Shown: in pieces, positions 53,587 through 62,497 of the stretch | Position numbering within the stretch: the stretch's first letter is position 1 | How the letters are laid out: each line of letters begins with the position of its first letter | DNA from: JAGVPT01 sp035500675 | Lineage (GTDB): Bacteria > Bacteroidota > Ignavibacteria > UBA10030 > UBA8401 | Assembly: GCA_035500675.1 (NCBI GenBank) | Contig: DATJXA010000106.1 | Span: forward strand, 1-64,000 | Direction of reading: 5' to 3' | DNA: 64,000 bases | Made by a program: the position numbers and the translations under genes | The notes under the pieces: generated by a model | Databases searched by the model: none | Seen by the model: only the letters and a program-made list of their open reading frames with translations | Told to the model about the DNA's origin: nothing

Positions 53587-54515
53587 TAGACTCTCTCTGC
53601 AACTCTCATTTTGGCGCTTCTGGAGCGAGGGTTCGATCGTTGCTCCCCTGTCGACGGTGCAATCGGTTTTTTTGTGAGTATTTTCAGCATCGGAATTGCA
53701 GGCGTGTCTGGCACAAGCTTGTGGCCTGACCGGACCACTGTAGCAGAATTTTCCTGAAAAAAGTTCTTAACAATCCTGTCTTCCAGAGAGTGGTAGGAGA
53801 TAACGACAATCCGTCCTCCGCTTGCAAGGAATGTTAGCGAATCGTGGAGTGCACGGGACAGGGATTCCAACTCGCTGTTTACCTCGATCCTCAAGGCCTG
53901 AAAAATTCTCGCAAGTGATTTTGTGAGAAATTGGGCATGAATCTTTTCTTCTACGACGCTCGCTAAATCGGCGGATGTTTCGATTTTCTTCGCTGATCGC
54001 CGTTCTACGATCGCCCGCGCGATGCGACGTGAATTTCTCTCTTCACCGTACTTCCAAAAGATATCCGCCAGCTGCTCGTCGGAGTACGAGTTAACGACCG
54101 TTGCCGCAGTCATTCCCTGTCGCCGGTCCATCCTCATATCCAGCACATCGTTCGTTCGGTACGAAAAACCCTTGCTTCCCTCGTCCAGTTGAAACGAGGA
54201 AACGCCGAGATCGAGCAACAATCCTTGGATCGTCGGAATGTTGCGCGTTTGAAGGATGGAACGGATATTGGCATTATTGTCGTGAACAAAAACTGTATTG
54301 GCCGAAAATCGTCTCAGCCGTTCCCGGGCTTCGGCCTGCGCATCGGCATCGGCGTCAATGCCGATCAATGTCCCCGCTGGGTAAATTTTTTCTGCGATCC
54401 GCTCGGCGTGTCCCGCCCCACCGAGCGTTCCGTCGACATACACCCCTTCCGGTTTCGTGATAAGAAAATCGATTACTTCATCCCGAAGCACCGGAATGTG
54501 GTATTGACCGCTCAC
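53586..54515 (-). CDS. rsmH: 16S rRNA (cytosine-1402-N4)-methyltransferase RsmH
   Basis: 309 residues, formerly MraW. N4-methylates C1402 of 16S rRNA. Starts HIPVLRDEVIDFLITKPEGV and has the SAM loop YVDGTLGGAGHAERIAEKI, then IQGLLLDLGVSSFQLDEGSK, GFSYRTNDVLDMRMDRRQGM and the C-terminal VISYHSLEDRIVKNFFQENS. GTG start at 54515; the gap to mraZ is 14 bases. Confidence 0.97.
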   Translation of the reverse strand: MSGQYHIPVLRDEVIDFLITKPEGVYVDGTLGGAGHAERIAEKIYPAGTLIGIDADADAQAEARERLRRFSANTVFVHDNNANIRSILQTRNIPTIQGLLLDLGVSSFQLDEGSKGFSYRTNDVLDMRMDRRQGMTAATVVNSYSDEQLADIFWKYGEERNSRRIARAIVERRSAKKIETSADLASVVEEKIHAQFLTKSLARIFQALRIEVNSELESLSRALHDSLTFLASGGRIVVISYHSLEDRIVKNFFQENSATVVRSGHKLVPDTPAIPMLKILTKKPIAPSTGEQRSNPRSRSAKMRVAERV

Positions 54516-54529
54516 ATGTTTTCGCTAAG

Positions 54530-54988
54530 TTATTCCTGCGATGGTTTAAAGACCGTCGCGGCCACACTTTCATAGCTCTCGTTCTGGGATTGAGCGGTCA
54601 TGTATTCGTTGTAAACCTTCGGGTCCCAGACTTCGATACGCTCTAGCATTCCAAGAATCAAAACCTCATTTTCGATCTTCGCGAACTGCAGTAGCTCCCT
54701 TGGAATCATGATTCTGAACTGGCCGTCGAGTTGGCTTTCGGTCGCATACTGTAGGAGCGTTCGTGTAACGTACCGATGGCGTGGGTCAGCGGGAGAAAGT
54801 TGACGGAGTGAGTGTTCTACTTTGATCCATTCATCGTTCGGATAAAGGAACAAGCACGTTTCAAAGCCGCGGGTGACGATGAAAAGGTCGTTAGCTTCCG
54901 GTGAAAGGTTTTTCCGCATTTTTGCAGGAATATTAACCCTTCCTTTATTATCAACAGAGTATGAATACGAGCCTTTGAACGAAGACAT
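54530..54988 (-). CDS. mraZ: Transcriptional regulator MraZ
   Basis: 152 residues from ATG 54988 (GGGAG three bases upstream; a longer frame is less likely). Forms rings and binds DNA repeats upstream of its own operon, acting as a repressor. Two SpoVT-AbrB-like halves, each with a DxxxR signature: SYSVDNKGRVNIPAKMRKNL, and SQLDGQFRIMIPRELLQFAK. First gene of the division cluster. Its likely binding sites lie about 60 bases upstream. Normal length. Confidence 0.95.
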   Translation of the reverse strand: MSSFKGSYSYSVDNKGRVNIPAKMRKNLSPEANDLFIVTRGFETCLFLYPNDEWIKVEHSLRQLSPADPRHRYVTRTLLQYATESQLDGQFRIMIPRELLQFAKIENEVLILGMLERIEVWDPKVYNEYMTAQSQNESYESVAATVFKPSQE

Positions 54989-55045
54989 AAACTCCCATAT
55001 CATCAATTAAATGTGCCAAAACAATGCGCTTTGGCCGGTAAAATT

Positions 55046-55060
55046 CCCCACTTTTACCCA
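55046..55060 (-). promoter_or_regulatory. MraZ binding boxes upstream of mraZ
   Basis: On the minus strand TGGGT (55060-55056), five bases, TGGGG (55050-55046). Two TGGGN boxes with 5-base spacing match the published MraZ operator type. They lie just downstream of the predicted -10, within about 20 bases of the start site, as expected for autorepression. Confidence 0.8.
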
Positions 55061-55073
55061 CTATGATGCACGA

Positions 55074-55101
55074 AATTTATGGAATTAAGACTTAAAGTCA
55101 A
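55074..55101 (-). promoter_or_regulatory. Candidate promoter of the mraZ-ftsZ cluster
   Basis: TTGACT (55101-55096), 16 bases, TAAATT (55079-55074) on the minus strand; also fits TAnnTTTG loosely. It precedes the MraZ boxes by about 14 bases, and mraZ by about 85. Confidence 0.65.
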
Positions 55102-55173
55102 GTAAAAACTTAATAAAAATGGGGGTTTTTGAAGGAGTGTGACGCAGGTTGATATGAGAAGAAATTAGGGAGA

Positions 55174-55785
55174 TTAACCCAAAATTCCCATCAAAAGGAG
55201 CTCATTTTTAAGCGTCGGGACGTTCTCAAAGAGTATGGAAGTAATTCCCGAGTCGCGTGAAGCGGTAATGTTCTCGGCAACATCGTCGATAAAGACTATG
55301 CGGGAGGGGTCTGTTCCTACATCTTGAATAATGTAATCGTAAATTCGGCTGTCGGGCTTCGCCATCCCCAACCGGTAAGAAAGATAATATGTGGAGAATC
55401 TCTTAATGATGGCCGTCGACGTATATGTTTTTTCAAAATGTGTGGGACTCGTATTGCTAAGGATCGCCGTTCGATAACGCTTCTGGGCCGCATCGACGAT
55501 TGGAATCATGGGTGAATTTTCATCGACAATGATCGCGTTCCATGCGACAATGAGCTGCTCCCGTGTGTACCGACCGTGAAAAATTTCTGACAGTTTCTCA
55601 AAAAAAACGTTTGTCGAAAGTTTGCCGGTTTCGTACTGAAAGGCCAACTTCTCGGTTGCCGATTTTTCCTGCGGATCCGGATGTCGTGGATCTATCCCCA
55701 GCGATCTGGGGAATGCGTCAAAATCGATATTGACGAGCACCCGTCCGAGATCGAAAATGATCATGGAAAATCGATTGTCGGCCAT
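55174..55785 (-). CDS. HAD-family phosphatase (YihX-like)
   Basis: 203 residues from ATG 55785, one base after the mfd stop (TGACATG); a longer frame lies over mfd. Motif I is MIIFDLGRVLVNIDF: the second Asp of the usual DxD is Gly, as in YihX-type sugar phosphatases. Motif II is ILSNTSPTHFEKTY, motif III K in GMAKPDSRIYDYI, motif IV FIDDVAENITAS. Acts on small phosphorylated metabolites in the cytoplasm; substrate unknown. Probably translated with mfd. Confidence 0.88.
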   Translation of the reverse strand: MADNRFSMIIFDLGRVLVNIDFDAFPRSLGIDPRHPDPQEKSATEKLAFQYETGKLSTNVFFEKLSEIFHGRYTREQLIVAWNAIIVDENSPMIPIVDAAQKRYRTAILSNTSPTHFEKTYTSTAIIKRFSTYYLSYRLGMAKPDSRIYDYIIQDVGTDPSRIVFIDDVAENITASRDSGITSILFENVPTLKNELLLMGILG

Positions 55786-55786
55786 G

Positions 55787-58700
55787 TCAGAACTGTTCGA
55801 GTAATTGCTGCGCTTCGCGAGCCCGCTCTTCTCCTGTTTTGCCCGCAAGAGTTGTCTGGAGGAGAAGTCGTTTACCCTCTTGTTTCAACTGAACTTTATG
55901 CGAACTGATCTCCCCGATCTTCGTCATCACGGTTTGGAACTCGCCGCTTTCATAATATTCTTTTTCGGATTCCGGGGGGAAATGAATTCTCATTGTGTTC
56001 TTATTCAGCTCAATCTTGCGAAAACCCTTTTGGGATGCGAGAAGCCGCAGACGGGCCAATAAAAACAGATGCTCAACTTCACTCATCGGCGGACCGAACC
56101 TGTCTGCCAGTTCCAGTTTTATTTCGCCGATGGCTTTCGTCGTTTCGGTCTTATACAAACGCCGGTAAATATCGAGTCGTTCGGCGTCATCTTCAATATA
56201 GAATTCGGGCAAATACGCATCGATATCGGCCTCGATAATTGTGTCGGAGCGCGAGGCCGCGGCTTTTTTCTGTTCTGATGCGAACAGCGCAGAGAACTCC
56301 TGGTCTTTCAATTCGCCCACCGCCTCCTCGAGAGTTTTCGTGTACATCTCGAACCCCATTTCCATGATAAAACCGCTCTGCTCGCCGCCAAGCATATTTC
56401 CGGCGCCGCGGATCTCAAGGTCCCGCATCGCCAAATTAAAACCCGATCCGAGCTCGGTGAATTCTTCGATCGCCTGTAGTCTTCTGAGCGTTGTTTTAGG
56501 GAGAGACGAGATGGGCGGCACGAGGAGATACGAGTATGCCTGAACATTTGACCGTCCGACACGACCGCGAAGTTGGTATAACTCGGCGAGTCCGAACCGG
56601 TCCGCGCGGTTGACGATGATCGTATTGACGTTGGGAATATCTAAGCCGGACTCGATGATTTTCGTTGCGACGAGAACGTCGCATTTTTTTTCTAGAAACT
56701 CTAGCATTACTTTTTCAAGCTCGTGTCCTTTCAACTTTCCGTGCGCTACCCGAAATCTCGCTTCAGGAATATAGTCTTCCAGCGTCGCCGTGAAGTCGTC
56801 GATATTTTCTACGCGATCGTTGACAATATAGATCTGTCCCCCTCGATGAAGTTCCTTCAATACAGCTTCTCTAATAATTTTCTTGTCATACTGAGCGATT
56901 TCCGTATAAATGGGAAGCCTGTTGCGCGGCGGCGTATTGATGATAGACAGGTCCCGAGCACCCATAAGCGAGAAATGGAGCGTGCGCGGAATCGGCGTCG
57001 CCGTGAGCGTTAGCGTATCGACGTTTGCCCGGAGCGCGCGCAGTTTTTCTTTCGCCGCTACTCCGAATCGTTGCTCTTCATCGATCACCAATAATCCGAG
57101 ATTTTTGAATTTCACATCTTTCGAGAGAAGCCGATGAGTGCCGATGACGATGTCAATATTTCCCCGTTCTAATTCTTCAACAACCGCCTTTTGCTCCTTA
57201 GCGCTTTTAAAACGAGAGAGGGAGGCGACCCGGACTGGGTATCTCCGTAGCCTGTCGGAAAAAGTTGCGAAGTGTTGCTGCGCCAGAATCGTTGTCGGCA
57301 CGAGCACAGCCGCCTGTTTATTATCGAGTACGGCTTTAAATGCCGCCCGCACCGCTATTTCCGTCTTTCCGAACCCGACATCGCCGCAAATGAGCCTGTC
57401 CATTGGGCTTGGGCGCTCCATGTCTTTCTTCACCTCTGCTGTCGCGTTGGCCTGGTCGGGCGTGTCTTCGAACATGAACGACGCTTCCATTTCCTTTTGC
57501 CAGTGTGTGTCGGGCGGAAATGCTATTCCCTCTTCGCTCTTTCTTTTTGCGTAGAGCAGAATTAAATCACGGGCGATATCCTTTATTTTCTTTTTCGCCC
57601 GCGCTTTGAGTTTTTCCCACTCGCCGCTTCCGAGCTTGCTCAGCTTTGGCGTATGGCCTTCGGCGGAAGAATATTTTTGGATGCGGTTGACATAATCCAA
57701 ATTGATAAAGAGAATTCCCTTTTCATCATACTCAAGCTTGACAGCCTCTTGTTCCGTCCCTCGGATGGATATTTTTTGCAGGCCCAGAAATTTCCCTATT
57801 CCATGGTCGATATGTACGACAAAGTCGCCGCGCCGCAGTGCGAACAATTCCTTCGGCGAAATTCCTTTGAAGCGTCGGCGTTTCGAGAGTCCCCGACGTT
57901 TAATCCGTCCAAAAATTTCGTGCTCAGTGAACAACGCAATGTGCGCAGACGGATACACAAAACCGGAGTGAAGGGTTTCAGAGATGTATTCGAGAGACGG
58001 AAACGGCTCTCGATCCGACGCTTCGCTTTCGACTTCCTCTGAGTCATTCTCCGGAATTTCTTCCATTCCGGGAAGGTGTTCGCGCTGATTCTGTGACTCT
58101 TCGATCAGTTCTTTAATTCTTTTGGATTCTTCGGGAGTGTCCGACATCACGACAACGTCGTATTCTTTCTTGGCCAGCTTTCTCACTTGGTCGATGAGTA
58201 TCGTAACGCTCCCGTTGGTCGGGGGCTGCGGTGAGGAATGAAAATCAATCCCCGCGGTTTGCGACGATTTTTCGATTACTTCATGGACAAATGAAGGGAG
58301 GGCGTTCAGATGTTTTTCGATGTCCTCGAACCGGTACTCGATTGAGGCGCCTTCCGATTCAAGCTCACGAATTTCCTTTTCGAGCTGGTGAACATCTTCA
58401 CACAGCAGCAGCGTCCTCTGCCCAAATAGCGATGTAAGCGGAACACGTCCTCCGGCATCGGGCACTGGTTGCCCATCCCGTGAAGAATTTTCCCCTGCGT
58501 TCTTTGAAATGTCGGGAACGATAGTGACGCCCTGAAGCTCGCGGATCGACCGCTGAGAGATCACATCGAACTCCCGGATCGATTCGATGGTATCGCCCCA
58601 AAACTCCAGGCGCACGGGGTTTTCACCGATGAAGGGAAAAATGTCGACAATGCCGCCTCGCACGGCGAAATCGCCGTACGATTCTACCAACGGCTTCCGC

Positions 58701-59185
58701 TCGAAACCTTGTTCTGCAAGCTTGGCGAGAAGCGCTTCGAAGCCTGTTTCAGCGTTGGCGGTAAGCTGGATCATCGTTTGAGTAAATCGCTCTTTGGAGG
58801 GAACGCCGAAAGCAAGCGCGGAGGCGTGTGTCACATAGACGCCGGGCAGCTGAGCGGACAACGCCTTCAGGGTTTCGACTTGACTGATCGCGGAGGTCAT
58901 ATCGAGCGGTTGTGCGACGTGGGACGACTCGACAATGAAAAGCCTGACGTCCGCTTCGCTGATCAACTGAGCGCAGTCGTCGCGCAGCTTCTCGGCGGTG
59001 TCTTTCTCCGGTACTATGACGAGAATTTGTTCATGGTATTCTTCGTACAAGCAGGCCGCGACAAACGCCCATAGTGATCCGGCGAGGCCGCGAAGCGTCA
59101 CCGGGCTCGATGGGGTCGCCTCGACAACGCTTAGCTGTTTGAATTGTGGGGATGTGAAAATTCTTTTTTTTATGTCAGAAAGCAA
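55787..59185 (-). CDS. mfd: Transcription-repair coupling factor Mfd
   Basis: 1132 residues. Removes stalled RNA polymerase at lesions and recruits UvrA. N-terminal UvrB-like domains (about 1-330), an acidic linker (about 370-400), RNA-polymerase interaction domain (about 450-520: LRRGDFVVHIDHGIGKFLGL), then the translocase: ICGDVGFGKTEIAVRAAFKA, VLVPTTILAQQHFATF, LLVIDEEQRFGVAAKEKLR, LTATPIPRTLHFSLMGARDL, FEMYTKTLEEAVGELKDQEF and the C-terminal TRCF domain. TTG start at 59185 with AAAGGAG 5 bases upstream, which makes this codon the best choice. Confidence 0.97.
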   Translation of the reverse strand: MLSDIKKRIFTSPQFKQLSVVEATPSSPVTLRGLAGSLWAFVAACLYEEYHEQILVIVPEKDTAEKLRDDCAQLISEADVRLFIVESSHVAQPLDMTSAISQVETLKALSAQLPGVYVTHASALAFGVPSKERFTQTMIQLTANAETGFEALLAKLAEQGFERKPLVESYGDFAVRGGIVDIFPFIGENPVRLEFWGDTIESIREFDVISQRSIRELQGVTIVPDISKNAGENSSRDGQPVPDAGGRVPLTSLFGQRTLLLCEDVHQLEKEIRELESEGASIEYRFEDIEKHLNALPSFVHEVIEKSSQTAGIDFHSSPQPPTNGSVTILIDQVRKLAKKEYDVVVMSDTPEESKRIKELIEESQNQREHLPGMEEIPENDSEEVESEASDREPFPSLEYISETLHSGFVYPSAHIALFTEHEIFGRIKRRGLSKRRRFKGISPKELFALRRGDFVVHIDHGIGKFLGLQKISIRGTEQEAVKLEYDEKGILFINLDYVNRIQKYSSAEGHTPKLSKLGSGEWEKLKARAKKKIKDIARDLILLYAKRKSEEGIAFPPDTHWQKEMEASFMFEDTPDQANATAEVKKDMERPSPMDRLICGDVGFGKTEIAVRAAFKAVLDNKQAAVLVPTTILAQQHFATFSDRLRRYPVRVASLSRFKSAKEQKAVVEELERGNIDIVIGTHRLLSKDVKFKNLGLLVIDEEQRFGVAAKEKLRALRANVDTLTLTATPIPRTLHFSLMGARDLSIINTPPRNRLPIYTEIAQYDKKIIREAVLKELHRGGQIYIVNDRVENIDDFTATLEDYIPEARFRVAHGKLKGHELEKVMLEFLEKKCDVLVATKIIESGLDIPNVNTIIVNRADRFGLAELYQLRGRVGRSNVQAYSYLLVPPISSLPKTTLRRLQAIEEFTELGSGFNLAMRDLEIRGAGNMLGGEQSGFIMEMGFEMYTKTLEEAVGELKDQEFSALFASEQKKAAASRSDTIIEADIDAYLPEFYIEDDAERLDIYRRLYKTETTKAIGEIKLELADRFGPPMSEVEHLFLLARLRLLASQKGFRKIELNKNTMRIHFPPESEKEYYESGEFQTVMTKIGEISSHKVQLKQEGKRLLLQTTLAGKTGEERAREAQQLLEQF

Positions 59186-59221
59186 AATTTCTCCTTTATA
59201 AACGCAGAAACCCCCGCCGAT

Positions 59222-59295
59222 AATCGCTGCGGCGATTTACCAGCAAGGTTGTAAGCGACCATGAACATCCCGGCGCGTCGTCCTGATGTCAGGAC
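59222..59295. other. Structured leader upstream of mfd
   Basis: Between the asnB-like stop and the mfd start there are two short hairpins: AATCGC/GCGATT (59222-59227 and 59232-59237) and GTCCTGA/TCAGGAC (59280-59286 and 59289-59295), the second a near-perfect 16-base palindrome. No T run follows. They could be an operator, a small RNA element or a dispersed palindrome. Confidence 0.4.
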
Positions 59296-59337
59296 ATTAA
59301 ACCGGGTTGTCTCTTCAAAGCAATTCCATCGGCGGCA

Positions 59338-60603
59338 TTACGTCTTCTGTTGCTTTTTCTTTGCGGCCGGGAAAAGAATATTGTTAAGGATCAGCCGGTA
59401 GCCCGGAGAATTCTTATGCAAGCTCAGATCTGTCGGCGGATCGCCCACGGCATGTTGATAGGCCTCGGGGTCGTGTCCGCCGTAAAATGTGAACGTCCCC
59501 CGCCCATAGTTTCCGTGGATGTATTTCACTTCTTCGGTCCCTTCGCGTTCCGCCAGGATCGTGACGCTCGGCTTGATAAGGCTTTTCTTAAACGCCGTCG
59601 TCTGCCCCATGAACCCTTTGATAATATTGACGTGATCCTGCGTCAGCATCGTCGGCACCGGGTCGTATTTTGCGGAAAATTCGAAGAGCGTAAAGTAATC
59701 GGTGTTCGGATCCCTGATCGGAACGGGGTCGCTTGGGGGAATATCGATGTCGGAGTATTCGTACCGCATCGGGTTCATTTCCAGCGTGAAGTTCTGGAAC
59801 GCAAACGTTTTCGAGAAATCGAGGCGCTTCTGCGCATCGGGGTCCGGAGGGTCGCCGTCGAACATAACGTCGCAGATGTCGGCATTCTCGGCTGCAAGCG
59901 CGATATCGAAAGTATCGGTGGCCGAGCACATCGCGAACATAAAGCCTCCTCCCGCTACGTACGCTTTGATCGCCCGCGCAACTGCTTTTTTTTCTTCGGA
60001 GACTTTTTTAAACCCGAGCTCATGCGCTTTTCGCTCGTACGTGATCTGCTGCTCGATGTACCATGGCGCGTTGCGGTACGTCGCATAAAATTTTCCGTAT
60101 TGTCCCGTGAAGTCTTCATGGTGAAGATGCAGCCAATCAAATTCTGAGAGCTTCCCCTGCAGTACTTCGTCGTCCCACACTCTGGTGTACGGGATCTCCG
60201 CATAGTCGAGGACGAGCGTCACTGCGTCGTCCCACGGCTTAAAATCGGGGGGAATGTAAACGGCAATCTTCGGCGCTTTCTCGAGGCGGACAGCGTCCAT
60301 GTTGTTGTTTTCGCTTTCGACCTCGGCGTAGATCTGCGCCGCCGCGGCGTCGCTGAGTTCTTCGAACGCAACCCCGCGGACGAGACATTCGGTCGCCGCC
60401 GAAATGCCGTTGAGCATGAACGACCCTCCCCGGTAATTCAGCAGCCAATCGATCTGGATTCCACGCTCAAGCGCCCAGTAGGCAATCCCGTACGCCTTAA
60501 GATGGTCCGTTTGTTTCAAATCCATCGGGATGAGAAGCTTTTGCTGCGCTTCGAGACGGAAGGAGGCAAGGAGGAGGAGAAATACACATCCGATCGTTTT
60601 CAT
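59338..60603 (-). CDS. Secreted protein commonly annotated asparagine synthetase B
   Basis: 421 residues with a signal peptide (to about residue 19, ending RLEAQ). Motifs: LLIPMDLKQTDHLKAYGIAY at the mature start, GGSFMLNG, KIAVYIPPDFKPWDD, WLHLHHEDFTGQYG, AYVAGGGFMFAMCSATDTFD, and GTFTFYGGHDPEAY. None is an asparagine synthetase motif, and a synthetase would not be secreted. The GGGFMFAMCSATD segment resembles the nucleophile elbow of class I glutamine amidotransferase-like folds, with a Cys. The label from databases is probably a carry-over; real role unknown. Confidence 0.7.
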   Translation of the reverse strand: MKTIGCVFLLLLASFRLEAQQKLLIPMDLKQTDHLKAYGIAYWALERGIQIDWLLNYRGGSFMLNGISAATECLVRGVAFEELSDAAAAQIYAEVESENNNMDAVRLEKAPKIAVYIPPDFKPWDDAVTLVLDYAEIPYTRVWDDEVLQGKLSEFDWLHLHHEDFTGQYGKFYATYRNAPWYIEQQITYERKAHELGFKKVSEEKKAVARAIKAYVAGGGFMFAMCSATDTFDIALAAENADICDVMFDGDPPDPDAQKRLDFSKTFAFQNFTLEMNPMRYEYSDIDIPPSDPVPIRDPNTDYFTLFEFSAKYDPVPTMLTQDHVNIIKGFMGQTTAFKKSLIKPSVTILAEREGTEEVKYIHGNYGRGTFTFYGGHDPEAYQHAVGDPPTDLSLHKNSPGYRLILNNILFPAAKKKQQKT

Positions 60604-60633
60604 ACGTAAACCGGGCGCTCTTGAAAAATCACG

Positions 60634-62358
60634 CTAAGAAATCCGTTCTGCACCAAAATCTCTGTAGAGCGTTTCGACAACGGGATGTTCTTGTGATGAT
60701 GGGGTTTGTGTCGAGCGGGGCTCGTCCGCTGCAGGTTTTTTTCTTTCCGGCGGAGGTTGTGTTGCCGGAGCGGCTGCCACCGGCGGCTTCAGCACCGGTT
60801 CGATGCGAAGTTTTGTTCCAAGCAATGCATTGACAGCCTCAGTCAAAAAAATTTGATTTCGCTTGAGCGACGAAAAATGAAAATCGTCGGGGCATGCGAT
60901 GAGGAGAGTTCCATCCTCAATATTTATTGGAGAGCTTTCACCCAACATCGTCCCTACTGAAATTTTTTTCTTCCGCACATCATCGACAAGCCGAGGCCAT
61001 TCCTGGCGAATGTGCTCGAGCGATACTGTTATGGATGCGCCGGCATCCCGGCCATTCGGAACGGGTGGGGGCTCCGAGCTTTGAATAGCGGCTGAAAATC
61101 GAGGTAATTCATGGCTTTTCCCTGCCGAAGCAGAGCCGGGCGCTTCCTTTGCTTCGTATGCGGTGGAAATCGATGCCGGCACGCTCCTCGCGGATGTTGT
61201 CGGCCCATTCCCTGAGCTAATTTTTTTTTTCAACTCTTCAAGGCGAAGAAGCAGGTCGTCGATCCTCTGAGACTGTTCCAACTTTGTCATCTGAATGATG
61301 CCCACCTCGAGCTTGAAACGCGGCTGCGAACTATAACGAATAGATGATTCCAGGTCTGTCGTCAGCTTGATGAGACGCAAAAGATCCTGCTCGCTGAACC
61401 GCGACGCATCGCCCGCGTAGCGCTTTCGGTAGACCTCCGAGACTTCGATCATCTGCACGGATTGTGTCGTTCGCGCGATAAGAAGATTCCGGAGATGTTC
61501 GGTGAGGCCCGAGAGAAAATCTTTAAGGTCGAAACCGTTGCGCACAATTTCATCGACGAGCCCAAGACCCGCTTGCGTGTCGTGCGCCGTGATGGTGTCG
61601 GTCACGCGGAAGAAGAATTCCTGGTCGACGACGTTCAACAACGTCGTGATCTGCTGCGCAGTGATCGTCTCTCCGCAATACGACACGACCTGATCGAAGA
61701 TGCTTTGCGCATCGCGCATCGATCCATCCCCCTTTTTAGCGACGATGAGGAGTGAATCGTCGTCGATCGCGATCGACTCTTCTTTGGCGATGAATCGCAG
61801 GCGGGAAATAATATCATCCACCGTGATCCGGCGGAAATCGTAGCGCTGGCATCGCGACAGGATCGTCGCAGGAACTTTATGAACCTCCGTCGTTGCAAAG
61901 ATGAACAACACGTGCGGCGGGGGCTCTTCCAGCGTCTTGAGAAGCGCGTTGAACGCTTCTTTCGTCAGCATGTGCACTTCGTCGATGATGTAGACTTTAT
62001 ACTTGCCCCGCGCGGGAGCGTAACGGACCGATTCCCTCAAGTTGCGGATCTCGTCGACGCCACGGTTCGAAGCGCCGTCGATTTCGATGACGTCGAGGCT
62101 GCGTCCGTTCGTTATCTCTTCGCATACCTCGCACGCGTTACACGGGTTCGAGTCTTTTGGATGAAGGCAATTGACCGCTTTGGCAAGAATGCGGGCAGTC
62201 GTCGTTTTTCCGCATCCACGTCCGCCGCAAAAAATAAACGCATGCGCCAGCCGGTTTGTCGCCAACGCGTTCTTCAGCGTGTTGGTGACATGCCCTTGCC
62301 CGATGACGTCTTCGAACACCATCGGTCGCCATTTGCGTGCTGTGACTTGATACGGCAT
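60634..62358 (-). CDS. dnaX: DNA polymerase III subunit gamma/tau
   Basis: 574 residues from ATG 62358 (MPYQVTARKWRPMVF, the family start); a TTG three codons upstream is less likely. Clamp-loader ATPase. Walker A FCGGRGCGKTTTARILAKAV, zinc site CNACEVC plus an earlier Cys, IDGASNRGVDEIRNLRESVR, Walker B KVYIIDEVHMLTKEAFNALL, SRCQRYDFRR arginine finger. A C-terminal tau-like region (about 390-574) is proline-rich near the end. The leader is a repeat, so no ribosome binding site is visible. Confidence 0.96.
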   Translation of the reverse strand: MPYQVTARKWRPMVFEDVIGQGHVTNTLKNALATNRLAHAFIFCGGRGCGKTTTARILAKAVNCLHPKDSNPCNACEVCEEITNGRSLDVIEIDGASNRGVDEIRNLRESVRYAPARGKYKVYIIDEVHMLTKEAFNALLKTLEEPPPHVLFIFATTEVHKVPATILSRCQRYDFRRITVDDIISRLRFIAKEESIAIDDDSLLIVAKKGDGSMRDAQSIFDQVVSYCGETITAQQITTLLNVVDQEFFFRVTDTITAHDTQAGLGLVDEIVRNGFDLKDFLSGLTEHLRNLLIARTTQSVQMIEVSEVYRKRYAGDASRFSEQDLLRLIKLTTDLESSIRYSSQPRFKLEVGIIQMTKLEQSQRIDDLLLRLEELKKKISSGNGPTTSARSVPASISTAYEAKEAPGSASAGKSHELPRFSAAIQSSEPPPVPNGRDAGASITVSLEHIRQEWPRLVDDVRKKKISVGTMLGESSPINIEDGTLLIACPDDFHFSSLKRNQIFLTEAVNALLGTKLRIEPVLKPPVAAAPATQPPPERKKPAADEPRSTQTPSSQEHPVVETLYRDFGAERIS

Positions 62359-62367
62359 TGAGGGCAA

Positions 62368-62397
62368 TTAAGAATTATGAATTAAGAATGATGAATG
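62368..62397. repeat. AATTAAGAATTATGAATTAAG repeat in the dnaX leader
   Basis: Words AATTAAG, AATTATG, AATTAAG, AATGATG, AATGATG, the same kind as at 40884-40970. It is adjacent to the TTACGT copy 3, so repeats fill nearly the whole lon-dnaX gap. Confidence 0.65.
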
Positions 62398-62414
62398 ATG
62401 GAAATGTGGAAGAT

Positions 62415-62497
62415 TTTTACGTTATAAGTTTTAGGTAATACGTAAAGCTTATAACTTATAACGTAAAACATGTATCGTAAAACTTATAACTTACGAC
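62415..62497. repeat. TTATAAGT/TTACGT repeat, copy 3, abutting the lon stop
   Basis: Words such as TTACGTTATAAG, AATACGTAAAGC, TTATAACTTATAACGT, AAACATGTATCGT and AAACTTATAACTTACG. The last base touches the lon stop codon (62498-62500). Confidence 0.75.

Noticed and set aside
59350..60147. 265-residue plus-strand ORF over the asnB-like gene
   Set aside because: Antisense shadow with high Arg and Val content, as expected from the coding strand's codon bias.
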